Shown one piece after another: positions 8,453-18,073 of a stretch of DNA of 64,000 nucleotides. Below the pieces are notes generated by a model that worked only from the letters and a program-made list of their open reading frames with translations, searched no databases and was not told the origin of the DNA. The translations under genes were made by a program, and so were the position numbers. The stretch's first letter is position 1, and each line of letters begins with the position of its first letter. The DNA is from Rubrobacter marinus (GTDB lineage Bacteria > Actinomycetota > Rubrobacteria > Rubrobacterales > Rubrobacteraceae), in assembly GCF_011492965.1 (NCBI RefSeq), contig NZ_CP045121.1, positions 3,906,001 through 3,970,000 of the forward strand. The letters run 5' to 3'.

Positions 8453-9121
8453 TTGGGAGCTTTGTCGGTGATCTGGTCGCCCGTCGCGGCGCTCTCGCGC
8501 GTGGCGGAGGAGCGGCGCGTCCTCTCGGGCTTCGCGGTGACGGCCCTCTACGCGGCCCTGAGCCTCGTCGCGACCGCCGTCGCGTTCTTCGGCGGCCTCG
8601 CGGAGGCGCAGCTCGGGGCCGGGGGCGCGCCCGTGCCGCCGGAGGTGCAGGATCTCCTGGTCCCCTTCTCCATCGTCGCGCTGCTCTTCGCCGCGGTCTG
8701 GCCGTTCGTCTTCTGGCTCCTGGTCTCCGGCCTGATGCACCTCGTCACGCGGTTCTTCGGGGGGACGGGACCGTTCTCCGCGACGCTCGCCGCCGTCGGG
8801 GTCGCCGGGGTGCCGTTCGTGGTCTACGCCGCCCTCGGGCTCCCTTTGTCCGGGCTGCAGGTCGTGCTCGGTCCCGAGAGCGCGGCGGGGGCGATCCTGG
8901 GCCTCCTCTCGTCTCTGCTGGGGCTCGCGGCCCTGTTGTGGTTCGCGGCGCTGGTGGTCGTGGGCGTCGCCCTCGCCCGGCGGGTGGGCTACGGGGAGTC
9001 CGCGGGCTCCTGCGCCATCTCTTGCGCGGGCTGCGCGGGCCTTATACTCCTGGTGGGCGTGGTCCTCGCCGTCCTCGTCGCCCTCGTCGCGGGCGCGGCG
9101 GGTTCGGCCGGTGGCCCCTGA
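8453..9121 (+). CDS. Yip1-family integral membrane protein
   Basis: 222 residues with five to six hydrophobic helices and the Yip1-like layout: a short N-terminal amphipathic segment, a first helix near residue 30, and later glycine- and alanine-rich helices. Function of bacterial Yip1 proteins is unclear. The start is a TTG with GGGAGG ten bases upstream; a TAAGAT -10 box lies at about 8408-8413. SppA follows 38 bases downstream in the same direction, so the two may form a membrane-quality-control unit. Confidence 0.7.
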   Translation: MGALSVIWSPVAALSRVAEERRVLSGFAVTALYAALSLVATAVAFFGGLAEAQLGAGGAPVPPEVQDLLVPFSIVALLFAAVWPFVFWLLVSGLMHLVTRFFGGTGPFSATLAAVGVAGVPFVVYAALGLPLSGLQVVLGPESAAGAILGLLSSLLGLAALLWFAALVVVGVALARRVGYGESAGSCAISCAGCAGLILLVGVVLAVLVALVAGAAGSAGGP

Positions 9122-9159
9122 AGCATTCCGCGTAAACGAAGCAAGGAGAAGGCGCTGCT

Positions 9160-10281
9160 GTGGAACCGGGTCACGGGCAGGGAAGAGGAGAGGACAACAC
9201 CCCGAACGGGGCGCCCGGCGCGCGGCCGAGCGAGGGAAGCAACGCGCCGGGCGGGAGCGCCTCACCCGAGGCTCCGCCCCGCCGGAGGCGACGCCGGGGG
9301 CTCCTGATCGGGGGCGCCATCGCGGCGGCGCTCCTCTTTCTAACCGTCGGGACCGTGCTGCTCGTCGTGCTGCTCGGGCCCGGCGGCCCGGGCGGCGGGG
9401 GCAGCGGCAGCGCCAGCGCCCCGGAGACCTTTCAGGAGGAGTACATTTCGGGCGACGGTCCGGAGAAGGTGGCGGTCCTGCCCGTGCGGGGACAGATCGG
9501 CTCCGAGGAGACGGGCGCTCTGGCGACGCCCGCGGCCACCCCGGAGGCGCTGAGGGACGGACTCAGGCAGGCCGCCGAGGACGGGAGGGTGAGCGCGGTC
9601 GTGCTCGAGGTCGACTCGCCCGGCGGCGGCGTCACCGCCAGCGCCCAGATGCACGACGAGATCCGGGAGTTCAAGGAGTCGTCCGGCAAGCCCGTCATCG
9701 TCTCCATGGACGCGACGGCCGCCTCCGGCGGCTACTACATCGCGACCGCCGCCGACAGCATCGTCGCCAACGAGTCCACGATCACGGGCTCCCTGGGCGT
9801 GATCATCTCGTTTCTCAACTACAGGGAGGCGGAGGAGAAGCTCGGCCTCGAGGAGGTCGTCTTCAAGAGCGGCGAGTTGAAGGACATCGGCTCCCCGTCG
9901 CGCGAGATCACCCCCGAGGAGAGGGAGGTGATCCAGAACCTGGTCGACGAGCAGTACGACGAGTTTGTCGACGTGATCGTCGAGGGCCGCGACCTCCCCG
10001 AGGAGCGGGTGCGCGAGTTGGCGGACGGCCGCATCTACTCCGGGTTGCAGGCGCGGGACCTGGGCCTCGTCGACGAGCTCGGCGACCTGGAGACGGCCGC
10101 GGGGGTCGCGGAGGAGGCCGCGGGCGTGGACGAGGCGACGGTGGTCCGCTACACGCAGGAGCCCGGCCTCGCCGAGCTTCTGCAGGCCCGCCTCGCCCCG
10201 CAGAAGCCAGAAGCCCTAAGAGTCCTGGAGGAGGCCGGCCTAAGCCCCTCCCCGGAGCTCCAGTACCTGTACCGTCCGTAG
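9160..10281 (+). CDS. sppA: signal peptide peptidase SppA, S49 family
   Basis: 373 residues: a low-complexity cytosolic tail ending in six arginines (41-46), one membrane helix (about 48-72), then the S49 peptidase domain. The catalytic serine is in ATAASGGYYIATAAD and the general-base lysine in VFKSGELKDIGSP, followed by the conserved TGSLGVI. Short single-domain form as in Gram-positive bacteria. It digests cleaved signal peptides in the membrane. GTG start after AAGGAGAAGG. Confidence 0.92.
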   Translation: MEPGHGQGRGEDNTPNGAPGARPSEGSNAPGGSASPEAPPRRRRRRGLLIGGAIAAALLFLTVGTVLLVVLLGPGGPGGGGSGSASAPETFQEEYISGDGPEKVAVLPVRGQIGSEETGALATPAATPEALRDGLRQAAEDGRVSAVVLEVDSPGGGVTASAQMHDEIREFKESSGKPVIVSMDATAASGGYYIATAADSIVANESTITGSLGVIISFLNYREAEEKLGLEEVVFKSGELKDIGSPSREITPEEREVIQNLVDEQYDEFVDVIVEGRDLPEERVRELADGRIYSGLQARDLGLVDELGDLETAAGVAEEAAGVDEATVVRYTQEPGLAELLQARLAPQKPEALRVLEEAGLSPSPELQYLYRP

Positions 10282-10481
10282 GGAGGACCGGACGGTCGCG
10301 AATGCCCGGGGCCGTTCGGAAAAGCGCGCCAGGGGCGTGTACTTCGGCGAGCCTTTGTCATAATATGCAACCAGGGTGGTCCTGAGGGGGACCGCGAGGA
10401 GACCGTGACTAGACGCTTGGCGACAACGCAATACGCGCCTGGGGGCCGCCGCGCCGACAACGCCCCGCTTCGAGGCCCCCG

Positions 10482-12888
10482 ATAATCTGGCAGCCGACGA
10501 CATACGCCCTGATCTCGGCCTTGGCATCGGCGATCCCGGCCGTGGTCGGCGCCTACGCATGGAGGCGCCGGGGCAAGCCCGGGGCCACGACGCTGGCCCT
10601 GCTGCTCTGGCTCCTGGCGCTCTGGGGGCTCCTGTACGCCCTGGAGCTCGGCGCGCGCGACGCCTCCCTCGTGAACACGCTCCACGGGCTCCAGTCCTCC
10701 GTCCTGGTGCTGGCCCCGCCCCTCTGGTTCGTCTTCGTGCTCCGGTACACGGGGAGGGTGGGCTGGCTCACGCGGGGCTTTCTGGCGCTGATCTTCGCCG
10801 TACCGGCGACGACCCTGGCGCTCGTCGCCACGAACCGGCTTCACGGGCTCGTCTGGACGGCCGGGGGCGTACGCGAGACCCCCCGGGCGCTGATCGCGGG
10901 CTTCGAGTACGGGCCCTGGTTCTGGCTGGACTTCGCCTACGGCGCGTTCCTCGTGCTCGCGGGCGCGGCGCTGCTCGTGCTCATGCTCCGCAACACGCAG
11001 TGGCTCTACGCCAAGCAGAGCGCGTGCCTCCTTCTGGGCTTCGTCGGGCCCTGGGCCGCCCACTCGTCTTTCGCGACCGGGCTGGACCCGGGGCTCCGCT
11101 CCCTGCCGAACCTCGACCCCACGGTCCTCACCTTCGTCCCCGCGGGCCTCGTGCTCGCGTGGGGGCTGTACCGCCACAAGCTCCTCGACCTCTCCCCCGT
11201 CGCGCACGACGCCGTCGTCGAGGGGATGAGCGACGGCACCCTGGTCCTAAACGCTCAGGGCAGGATCGTCGACCTCAACCCCTCGGCCAGGCGCATCCTC
11301 GGTTGCAGCGCGGGCGAGGTCGTCGGCGGGAGCTTCAAGGAGGTGATGAGCCGTCAGGGCAAGGCCGCGCCCCTGGCCGGCAACCGCGGCACCGCCCTCC
11401 TCGATCGCTACGAGAGGGAGGGGCAGGCGAACGAGGAGATAAGGCTAGGCGAGGGCGACGAGGCCCGCCACTACGACCTCGCCCTCTCGGCGCTCTACGA
11501 CGGGCGCGGCAAGCGCACCGGCACCCTCGTGGTCCTGCACGAGGTCACCCAGCGCAAGCTCGCCGTCGAGCGGCTCGACAAGCTCGCCCACTACGACGCC
11601 CTCACCGGCCTGCCCAACCGCGCCCTCTTCTACGAGCGCCTCAGCCAGGAGATCGCGCGCTCCCGCAGGGCTCAAGGGGTGGGCGGCGGGCTCCTCGCGG
11701 TCATGTTCCTCGACCTCGACCGCTTCAAGATGATCAACGACACGTTGGGCCACGACTTCGGCGACCTGCTCCTTCAAGAGACGGCGAGTAGGCTCAGGGA
11801 GAGCGTCCGGGAGTACGACGTCGTGGCACGGCTCGCCGGCGACGAGTTCACCGTGATCCTGCCGGAGGTCGAGAGCCCCCGGGCCGCGACCGAGGTCGCC
11901 GAGCGCGTCGTCCAGTCCATCGCCGCCCCCTACCGCCTCGAAGGCAAAGACCTCCTCATCACGACGAGCGTCGGCATCTCCTTCTACCCGACCGACGCGC
12001 ACGACCCTTCGGTCCTGGTCAAGAACGCCGACTCGGCGATGTACCGCGCCAAGGCGGGCGGCAAGAACCGCTACGAGGTCTACGCCGAGGACGTCCTCCA
12101 GAACCCCACAAAGAACTTCGAGCTGGAGAACGAGCTGAACCGGGCGATCGAGGAGAACCAGTTCGTGCTCCACTACCAGCCCGAGATCCGGATCTCCAAC
12201 AGCCGCATGGTCGGCGCGGAGGCGCTCCTACGCTGGAGGCACCCCGAGCGCGGGCTCCTCCACCCCAGGGACTTCGTCCCCGTGGCCGAGGAGTCCGGCC
12301 TGATCTTCTCCATCGAGCGCTGGCTGCTGCGCGAGGCCTGCCGCCAGATGCGGTCCTGGCAGGAGCGCTACCCGACCGCCACCCCCTGACGATGAGCGTC
12401 AACATCTCCAGCCGCCACTTCATGCACCCGAACCTCGTGGGCGTCGTCGGCGGGTCCTCGAAGAGACCGGCCTCCCGCCAGAGAGCCTCGTGCTGGAGGT
12501 CAGGGAGGGCGTCCTGCACGAGGACGGCCCTCCGCCGCCGTCACCCTAGAGGCCCTCAAGAAGCTCGGCGTCAGGCTCGCCGTCGACGACTTCGGCGCCG
12601 GCTCCTCCTCCATCGCCGAGCTCAAGCGCTTCCCCTGGACATCCTGAAGATAGACTCCTCGTTCGTGAAGAGCTTCCACGAGCGCGAGGAGGACTGCAGG
12701 ATCGTCTCGGCCGTCATCGGCCTCGCCCACGCCCTCGAGCTCACCGCCGTCGCCCAGGGCGTCGACACCCCCGCCAGCTTGTGCAGCTCCGGGAGATGGG
12801 CTGCGACGTGGCGCAGGGCACCTACTTCTCAGAACCCCTCTCCAGCACCGCTACCGCCGCCTTCCTCGTCGCGGACCTTTACTATTAG
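10482..12888 (+). pseudogene. 7TM-PAS-GGDEF-EAL cyclic-di-GMP signalling protein, frameshifted
   Basis: Seven-helix sensor of the histidine-kinase N-terminal 7TM type (first 230 residues), a PAS-like domain, a GGDEF domain with AGDEF active site, and an EAL domain. About five single-base deletions break the EAL part between 12375 and 12780. The EAL motif itself is AEALLRW, but the late catalytic glutamate is glutamine (AQGVDTP instead of AEGVETP), so phosphodiesterase activity is doubtful. An intact frame begins at TTG 10521; similarity reaches back to about 10482, and a GTG at 10405 behind GAGGAG could be the true start if one more base is missing in the C run near 10480. Confidence 0.75.
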
Positions 12889-13059
12889 TCGTGGCTGACA
12901 CCCAGCCTTCGAGCCATCTCTTATCTAGCGGACTTCGCCTCGCTCGGTTGCATGGGCATCCCGCAAAAGTTTATCTACTAGGTTCCGCCAGCCTCGTCCC
13001 GAGATTAGTCGTCAAGCACAACCTTCGGCGCCGAACAAGAACCATTCTGCGCCTTCAGC

Positions 13060-13350
13060 GTGTCGCGGGCAGAGGGCATGCCCTACGTCTCCCACGAGGT
13101 CGCCTCTCGACTAGCAATTCTCCGACAAGCCTCCATGGCCGGGACCATCCTGACAGACCGGGAGGCGTGGGTGCTGCAGTTGGTCGCCGAGGGCAAGACC
13201 ACGAAGGATATTGCCCGAACCGTGTTCGTCTCTGAGAGAACAGTGAGAGGCGACCTGCAGTTAGCTTGCGCGAAGCTGGACGCCAAGAACCGGACCCACG
13301 CTGCGGTGCTGGCCGTGCAGCGCGGAATAATACGTGTCACGAAGACGTAG
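13060..13350 (+). CDS. stand-alone LuxR-type helix-turn-helix protein
   Basis: 96 residues; nearly all of it is a LuxR/NarL C-terminal DNA-binding domain: LTDREAWVLQLVAEGKTTKDIA, then VSERTVRGDLQ as recognition helix. No receiver or sensor domain precedes it, and the preceding 170 bases have lower GC and no open frame of note. Either GTG 13060 or ATG 13078 may be the start; neither has a strong ribosome site. It lies between a degenerate EAL gene and an EAL relic, so it may be a leftover of a larger regulator. Confidence 0.6.
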   Translation: MSRAEGMPYVSHEVASRLAILRQASMAGTILTDREAWVLQLVAEGKTTKDIARTVFVSERTVRGDLQLACAKLDAKNRTHAAVLAVQRGIIRVTKT

Positions 13351-13406
13351 AATACCTCCCCCAGGTTCCGCGGGCGAAGGGACCAGCAGAGACGGCACCT
13401 TCGGCA

Positions 13407-13511
13407 AACTTGTGCGAACAAGGTGATGGCTGCGAGATAGCGCAGGGCACCTACCTTTCTAAGCCCCTCTCCGCCACCGCCGCCTTCCTGGCCGCGGCGG
13501 ACATGTACCAC
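13407..13511 (+). pseudogene. relic of an EAL domain C-terminus
   Basis: The segment reads GCEIAQGTYLSKPLSATA plus following residues AAFLAAADMYH and parallels the C-terminus of the upstream EAL protein (GCDVAQGTYFSEPLSSTA) at 12785-12888, with clear base-level similarity starting at AACTTGTGCG. No upstream EAL part is present, so this is a truncated duplicate. The two copies differ at many third positions, pointing to an old duplication rather than an assembly artefact. Confidence 0.65.
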
Positions 13512-13598
13512 TTGTGCGATCGGCCCCTACCCGAATGCTCTGGGGCCTCAGATCGTACGCATCGTGCTCGGCAGAGACACTCTTCGATGCCTAGTAGA

Positions 13599-13639
13599 GA
13601 GTCCCCGCGTTACGACGGTTTGGCGTAACGCGGGGACTC
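13599..13639. terminator. strong bidirectional hairpin terminator
   Basis: Perfect 16-bp stem GAGTCCCCGCGTTACG (13599-13614) with its complement (13624-13639) around a 9-base loop, followed by CTTGTTAT. It lies between the LuxR-type gene/EAL relic and the convergent NlpC/P60 gene. Confidence 0.75.
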
Positions 13640-13669
13640 CTTGTTATCAAGGATCGAGCAGAGGGGATG

Positions 13670-14638
13670 CTAGACGAGCCGTCTTGCCCCCGCGTACCCG
13701 CGGATGTACCTCATCTCGCTCGTGACCGTGGTTCCCCAATAGCTGTTCATGTGTGAAATCATCTGTTGTCCGGTGGACGAGTTGCGCCCCACGTAGACGC
13801 CGACGTGGGTTATAGGACCGCTGAGTCCGTTCTCCTTGAAGTACACCAAGTCACCGGCGCGTAGGGCCGACTTGGAGATCGGCCTACCGTACCGAGACTG
13901 CCCCAGCTCGTCCATGGGAAGCGTGATCCCGAAATTAGCGTAAACCTTCTTCGTGAAGCAGGTGCAGCTCATCAACGTACTGGTGCACGTGCCCCACCTG
14001 TACTTTACGCCGCTCTTCTTGAAGGCCGCGGCCATGCTTATCGCTTTCCTGGCTACGTCCGCGCCGGTCGCGCTCGTCGTCCGCGTGCCTTCTGATGGCG
14101 CGGCGCTCCCGGTGCTGTTGATGGCGGCCGGTTGCTCGTAGGAGGAAACCTTCTCGACCTTGACGGCGTCGGCGGCGACGTTGCCCTTGCCCTTGGTGTC
14201 GTGCGAGATCCTTATCGGGAACTTCTCGTCCTTGCGCATCTCGAACTCGCCTATGCGCACCCACTTGCCGCCGTCCTTGCGCTGGTCGACCTCGGTCCAC
14301 TTGGTACCGTAAGGCGTCTCGACACCCACGGGGGCACGGTCGTTGAGGCCGCGCACCTCGGGCCACCGGACGTAGACCGCATACAGGCCATTGTTCGGTA
14401 TGGCGACCTCGAACAGGGCGTGGGCTCCCTTCTTGGCCGGCGCCGCGAAGAGGTAATCGTCGCCGTTGATGCCCTTCCCCGAGTCGCTCTTCTTCCAGCT
14501 TTTGGACGCCGCGAAGCGCCCCTTGTCGGAGTTGTCCACGACCTGCGAATACGTCTCGGAGACCGCGTCCTGGCGGACGGTCGCGAATACCGCAAAGGCC
14601 GCAAGAACCGCCATACACACCACCGCAATGCGCCGCAA
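13670..14638 (-). CDS. secreted NlpC/P60 family peptidase with golvesin-like domain
   Basis: 322 residues, TTG start behind GGAGGGGGGACGAG. Signal peptide in residues 1-25, then a golvesin/xanthan-lyase-like beta-sandwich (about 35-165: NNGLYAVYVRWPE), a Ser/Thr-rich linker, and an NlpC/P60 domain. The nucleophile box is MSCTCFT where the family usually has DCSGF, followed by LPMDELGQSRYGRPI, GDLVYF and the catalytic histidine in THVGVYVG. It should cleave peptidoglycan stem peptides or related amide bonds at the cell surface. The non-standard box leaves two candidate cysteines. Confidence 0.85.
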   Translation of the reverse strand: MRRIAVVCMAVLAAFAVFATVRQDAVSETYSQVVDNSDKGRFAASKSWKKSDSGKGINGDDYLFAAPAKKGAHALFEVAIPNNGLYAVYVRWPEVRGLNDRAPVGVETPYGTKWTEVDQRKDGGKWVRIGEFEMRKDEKFPIRISHDTKGKGNVAADAVKVEKVSSYEQPAAINSTGSAAPSEGTRTTSATGADVARKAISMAAAFKKSGVKYRWGTCTSTLMSCTCFTKKVYANFGITLPMDELGQSRYGRPISKSALRAGDLVYFKENGLSGPITHVGVYVGRNSSTGQQMISHMNSYWGTTVTSEMRYIRGYAGARRLV

Positions 14639-14834
14639 CTCGTCCCCCCTCCGGAACTTGTTAATCTCGTGCTCGCATATTATCGGCGTGCGGAGAAAAT
14701 TGCTTTAGTTTTTGGCACTTTTTTGAAAATTTTGTGTCATTTCGGTGACGGGGCGGCCCCTCCGGGCCGGGTGAGGGTCGGTTTTGCTATATTGGCGCGG
14801 CGCGGGGGCGGACGAGAGCAGGAGGGCAGGAAGC
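14639..14834. promoter_or_regulatory. divergent promoter region of NlpC/P60 and OsmC genes
   Basis: AT-rich spacer with A/T tracts around 14690-14740. A TATATT -10 candidate for osmC lies at 14788-14793 and a GATAATAT element for the minus-strand gene near 14676-14685. No matching -35 boxes are clear. Confidence 0.35.
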
Positions 14835-15272
14835 ATGGCGCAGGCGGAGCGTAAGGCGCGCGTGGAGTGGGAGGGCAACCTGCCGAGCGGGCGCGGGACG
14901 TTCAGCGTGGGGAGCGGGGCGATAGAGGATTTCCCGGTGACGTGGGCGTCCAGGGTGGAGCGCCCGGACGGCAAGACGAGCCCCGAGGAGCTCCTGGCCG
15001 CCGCGCACGCCTCCTGCTACGCGATGGCGCTCTCGCACACGCTCGCCGGCAGGGGGGCCCAGATCGACGAGGTCACCGTCGAGGCCGTCGCTGCGCTCGA
15101 CGACGAGCTGCTCAAGATCACCTCGGTTGACCTCGACATCCACGGGAGTATCGAGGGGATCTCGGAGGAGGAGTTCAGGCTCGTGGCCGAGGAGGCCGAG
15201 AGGGCCTGCCCGATCTCCAACGCCATAAGGAACAACGTGGCGATCACCCTGCGGACCTCCCTGGAGGTCTAG
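14835..15272 (+). CDS. OsmC family peroxiredoxin
   Basis: 145 residues. OsmC/Ohr fold with the family's opening WEGNLPSGRGTF, the first conserved region TSPEELLAAAHASCYAMALS, which holds the first redox cysteine, and a second cysteine in ERACPISNAI. These proteins reduce organic hydroperoxides. The spacing and the ASCYAMALSH helix fit the OsmC rather than the Ohr branch. ATG start behind GGAGGGCAGGA. It is monocistronic; the neighbour downstream is convergent. Confidence 0.93.
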   Translation: MAQAERKARVEWEGNLPSGRGTFSVGSGAIEDFPVTWASRVERPDGKTSPEELLAAAHASCYAMALSHTLAGRGAQIDEVTVEAVAALDDELLKITSVDLDIHGSIEGISEEEFRLVAEEAERACPISNAIRNNVAITLRTSLEV

Positions 15273-15292
15273 GCCCCGGGGCTACCGGGACC

Positions 15293-15625
15293 CTAGGCCG
15301 GTAGTACGAAGGAGAGCCGGGCGCGGTCCACCGTCGAGAGGAGCTTCTCGAAGCGCATCTCGGGGAGCACCTCGCGCTCGCCGCGAAGGTCCACCACCGC
15401 GCCCGGGGCTTGGTCGGGGTACAGCTCGATCCAGACCGGCGCGCGGGACTCGACCACGGGGGTAACGCGGCTGCACAGGACGAAGTGGGGCGAGAGGCGC
15501 AGCACCTCCGCGTCGAGCTCGCCGGGCTCCGCCGTCAGGATCTCGAGTTCCGGGCGGAGCGCCTCCAGGGTGCCGGAGATGACGTCGCGGTACGCGCGCG
15601 GCTCGTTGGCGAGCAGTACACGCAT
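15293..15625 (-). CDS. receiver-like protein of unknown function
   Basis: 110 residues. It begins MRVLLANEPRAYRDVISG, with a hydrophobic first strand followed by a helix as in CheY-like receivers, then alternates strands and helices (EILTAEPGEL, HFVLCSR). The usual phospho-acceptor aspartate and lysine are not evident, so it may be a non-phosphorylated receiver relative. A longer frame reaches 15721, but the ATG at 15625 is the sensible start. It lies downstream of a NarL-type response regulator in the same direction, with about 190 bases between them. Confidence 0.55.
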   Translation of the reverse strand: MRVLLANEPRAYRDVISGTLEALRPELEILTAEPGELDAEVLRLSPHFVLCSRVTPVVESRAPVWIELYPDQAPGAVVDLRGEREVLPEMRFEKLLSTVDRARLSFVLPA

Positions 15626-15816
15626 GGCATCCCTGGCCCTCGGGCTGCTCCTCGGAGCCGCGGCCCTCTCCCCTCTCGTGCTCTCGCCCGTCGCGCGACG
15701 GACCCCGTCGGAGGCGCCCATTAAAGAAGTCTAATGTGAAGGGAGGCGCCGGACCTCCTTAAATTTACGTATGTTTCGGGCTCTCGTGGCGCGATCGCCG
15801 GGGCGAGCGGTCCGTC

Positions 15817-16518
15817 TCAATCCACGCGCACGATGCCGTGGCGCAGGGCGAAGACGAGGGCTTGGAGGCGCGATTGGACCTCCAGCTTGCTCAAGATGTT
15901 GGCCATGTGGGTGCGGGTCGTGCCGAGGCTGACGGAGAGGCGTTCGGAGATCTCCTTGTCGCCGAGGCCGTCGGCGAGGGCCTGGAGGACCTCCTTCTCG
16001 CGAGGGGTGATCTCATCGATGATCCTCCTCGCCTCGACGCTCTCCCGGCGCTCGCGGCTGACGAGCCGTATCGCCTCCATCACCTCCTGGGGGGAGACGA
16101 GCTGCTCGCCGGCGCGCAGCCTGCGGACCGCGTCCGTGATGTCGCCGATGCGGCTCGACTTGTGCAGGATGCCGGCGGCCCCCGCTTCGATCGCGCGGGC
16201 GAGGCAGCCCTGCTCGGAGTGCGCGCTCAGGACCAGGACCAGCGCGCGCCGGTTGGCCCTCACAAGCTCCGAGATAAACTCCGTCCCGGAGCCGTCCGGC
16301 AGGTCGAGGTCCACGACCGCGACGTCGAGGCCCTCCCCCCGCTCGTACAGCCCGATGAGGGCCTCGCGGGCATCGGCGAGGGAGCCCGCCTCGGCCACCA
16401 CCGCGAGGTCGGGCTCCCGTTCGAGCATGAAAGCCAGGGGCTGGCGGAACGAGTCGTGGTCGTCCAGGAGCATGACCCGTGTCTGCTCGCCGCCCTCTGC
16501 CGTTCTCCCCTGCGTCAC
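15817..16518 (-). CDS. NarL/FixJ-type response regulator
   Basis: 233 residues: receiver domain (about 14-135) with acidic pair LLDDHDS, phospho-acceptor region VAVVDLDLPDGSG, a conserved LSAH switch serine and the lysine in ILHKSS; then a LuxR-type HTH (ITPREKEVLQALADGLGDKE, recognition helix SLGTTRTHM). Controls transcription on phosphorylation. It starts 13 bases after the stop of the histidine kinase upstream on the same strand, so the two form a two-component system. Confidence 0.93.
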   Translation of the reverse strand: MTQGRTAEGGEQTRVMLLDDHDSFRQPLAFMLEREPDLAVVAEAGSLADAREALIGLYERGEGLDVAVVDLDLPDGSGTEFISELVRANRRALVLVLSAHSEQGCLARAIEAGAAGILHKSSRIGDITDAVRRLRAGEQLVSPQEVMEAIRLVSRERRESVEARRIIDEITPREKEVLQALADGLGDKEISERLSVSLGTTRTHMANILSKLEVQSRLQALVFALRHGIVRVD

Positions 16519-16531
16519 AGCGCCCCTTCCC

Positions 16532-18073
16532 TCACCGCGCCAGCTTCAGCTCGAAGCCGAACACCGAGCCCTCGCCGGGCTTCGAGTCCACGGCCAGATC
16601 GCTGCCGTGCGCCCGCAAGATGCGGCGAGAGAGGTACAGGCCGAGCCCAACCCCGGGGACCTTCTTGCCCCCCGCGTCGCGGCCGCGCCCGAACTTCTCG
16701 AAGATCCTGACCACGTCGTCGGGGTGGATGCCGGAGCCGTGGTCCACGACCTCTATGCGCACCCGTCCTGTCCCGTCCCCCAGGCGCGTCGCCCGCAGCT
16801 CCACGGGCGCCCCCTCCGGCGAGTGCTTGACGGCGTTGCAGAGGAGGTTGCGCAGGACCTGCCCCACGCGCTCCGGGTCCGCCACGACCCTCTCGCGGGG
16901 CTCGAGGTCCTCGCCGAAGGAGAGGCTCACGGGATGCTCCGCGGGCAGCGCCCTGGCGAAGGTCTCGGCATCCCTCAGGAGGGCGCCGACCGGCACCGGG
17001 CGCGGCTCGACCATAAAATCCTCCCGCTCGATCGCCGCCGAGGAGCGCACGTCCTCGACGAGGGCGTCCAGGGCGTCGGTCTCGGTCTCTATCGCGGCGA
17101 CGGCGTAGCGGCGCGCCGAGGGGTCGTCCTCGCCGGTGCCGAGCATCTCGGTCAGCCGACGGATCGCCGCGAGGGGACCGCCGAGCTCGTGCGCGACCAT
17201 CGCCGTGAAGTCGGCCCTTAGCGTCGCGAGCTCGGAGAGCTGGCGGTTGATGTCCCGCTCCGCCGCGAGCAACGCCGCCCGCTCCGCGGCGACGCGCCTG
17301 AGCTCCAGGACGCCGCCCACGGCCACCACCAGCGCGAAGGCGAAGCGCAGGGCGTCCGCCTGGCTTAGGATCATGCCGCCGTAGCCCGTGGGCCAGAGGT
17401 AATCGTGCAGCTGCGAACCGGCGTAGAGCACCGCCGCGATGAGGATCCAACCGCGCAGGTTCTCCCGACCCGCCTGGAGCACCGCCCCGGCGGCGGCCGC
17501 GACCGCGAGGGCGAGCGGCAACGCGCCGAGCGTCCAGTGCCACGGGGTGAGCCACTCGAGCGGGGAGACGCCGCGCTCCGACGCCTCCACGGGGTCGACG
17601 CCCCGGGCCATCGGCGGCGCCATCCCCCGCTCCTCCAGGGCCTCGAGCCCGAGCGCGAGGCCCAGGATCCCGGCCGCCACGACGAGGACCATGCGCCGGG
17701 AGAAGAGCGGGGGGTCCCTGGGCACGAGGCCCACGACGAAGAGCCCGCCCGCCAGGACGTGCACGAGCAGGGACTCGTACAGCCCCTCGTGGAGCGGCGG
17801 CGGGCCACCCTTGACGAGCGGCTCCAGGTAACCGAAAGCCAGGTGCCCGAGGCCCAGCACGGCGAAGCCGGCCGCGACCCAGTGCAGCCGGCGTCCGACG
17901 CCGCTGGCGACGAACAGGGCCAGGACCAGCGCGCCGAAGAGCCGCAACAGCGCCGCCGACGCCTCCTCGCCGCCGCTAACCCCCGCGGAGACGGGCATGG
18001 CGAACGAGCCGCGCTCGACGGAGAGGTCGTAGAGCGCCCACGCGACGATCGACGCGGCCAGCACCGCCGCCAC
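16532..18073 (-). CDS. membrane sensor histidine kinase
   Basis: 513 residues, GTG start; no better start is available upstream before a stop. About eight membrane helices fill residues 1-258, with no extracellular sensor domain, then a dimerisation/phospho-acceptor region with H295 in MVAHELGGPLAAI and an ATPase domain with N box NLLCNAVKHSP, G1 DHGSGI and G2 GVGLGLYLSRR. The H box lacks the common RT after HEL. Cognate regulator follows 13 bases downstream. A c-di-GMP riboswitch lies about 370 bases upstream on the same strand and may control the pair. Confidence 0.9.
   Translation of the reverse strand: MAAVLAASIVAWALYDLSVERGSFAMPVSAGVSGGEEASAALLRLFGALVLALFVASGVGRRLHWVAAGFAVLGLGHLAFGYLEPLVKGGPPPLHEGLYESLLVHVLAGGLFVVGLVPRDPPLFSRRMVLVVAAGILGLALGLEALEERGMAPPMARGVDPVEASERGVSPLEWLTPWHWTLGALPLALAVAAAAGAVLQAGRENLRGWILIAAVLYAGSQLHDYLWPTGYGGMILSQADALRFAFALVVAVGGVLELRRVAAERAALLAAERDINRQLSELATLRADFTAMVAHELGGPLAAIRRLTEMLGTGEDDPSARRYAVAAIETETDALDALVEDVRSSAAIEREDFMVEPRPVPVGALLRDAETFARALPAEHPVSLSFGEDLEPRERVVADPERVGQVLRNLLCNAVKHSPEGAPVELRATRLGDGTGRVRIEVVDHGSGIHPDDVVRIFEKFGRGRDAGGKKVPGVGLGLYLSRRILRAHGSDLAVDSKPGEGSVFGFELKLAR

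Noticed and set aside
12891-13235. 114-codon frame overlapping the LuxR-type gene
   Set aside because: No recognisable domain, different frame from the HTH, and Arg/His-rich shadow composition.
13599-13639. 16-bp inverted repeat as an insertion-sequence end
   Set aside because: Single copy, hairpin-sized loop, and placed between convergent genes: terminator is simpler.
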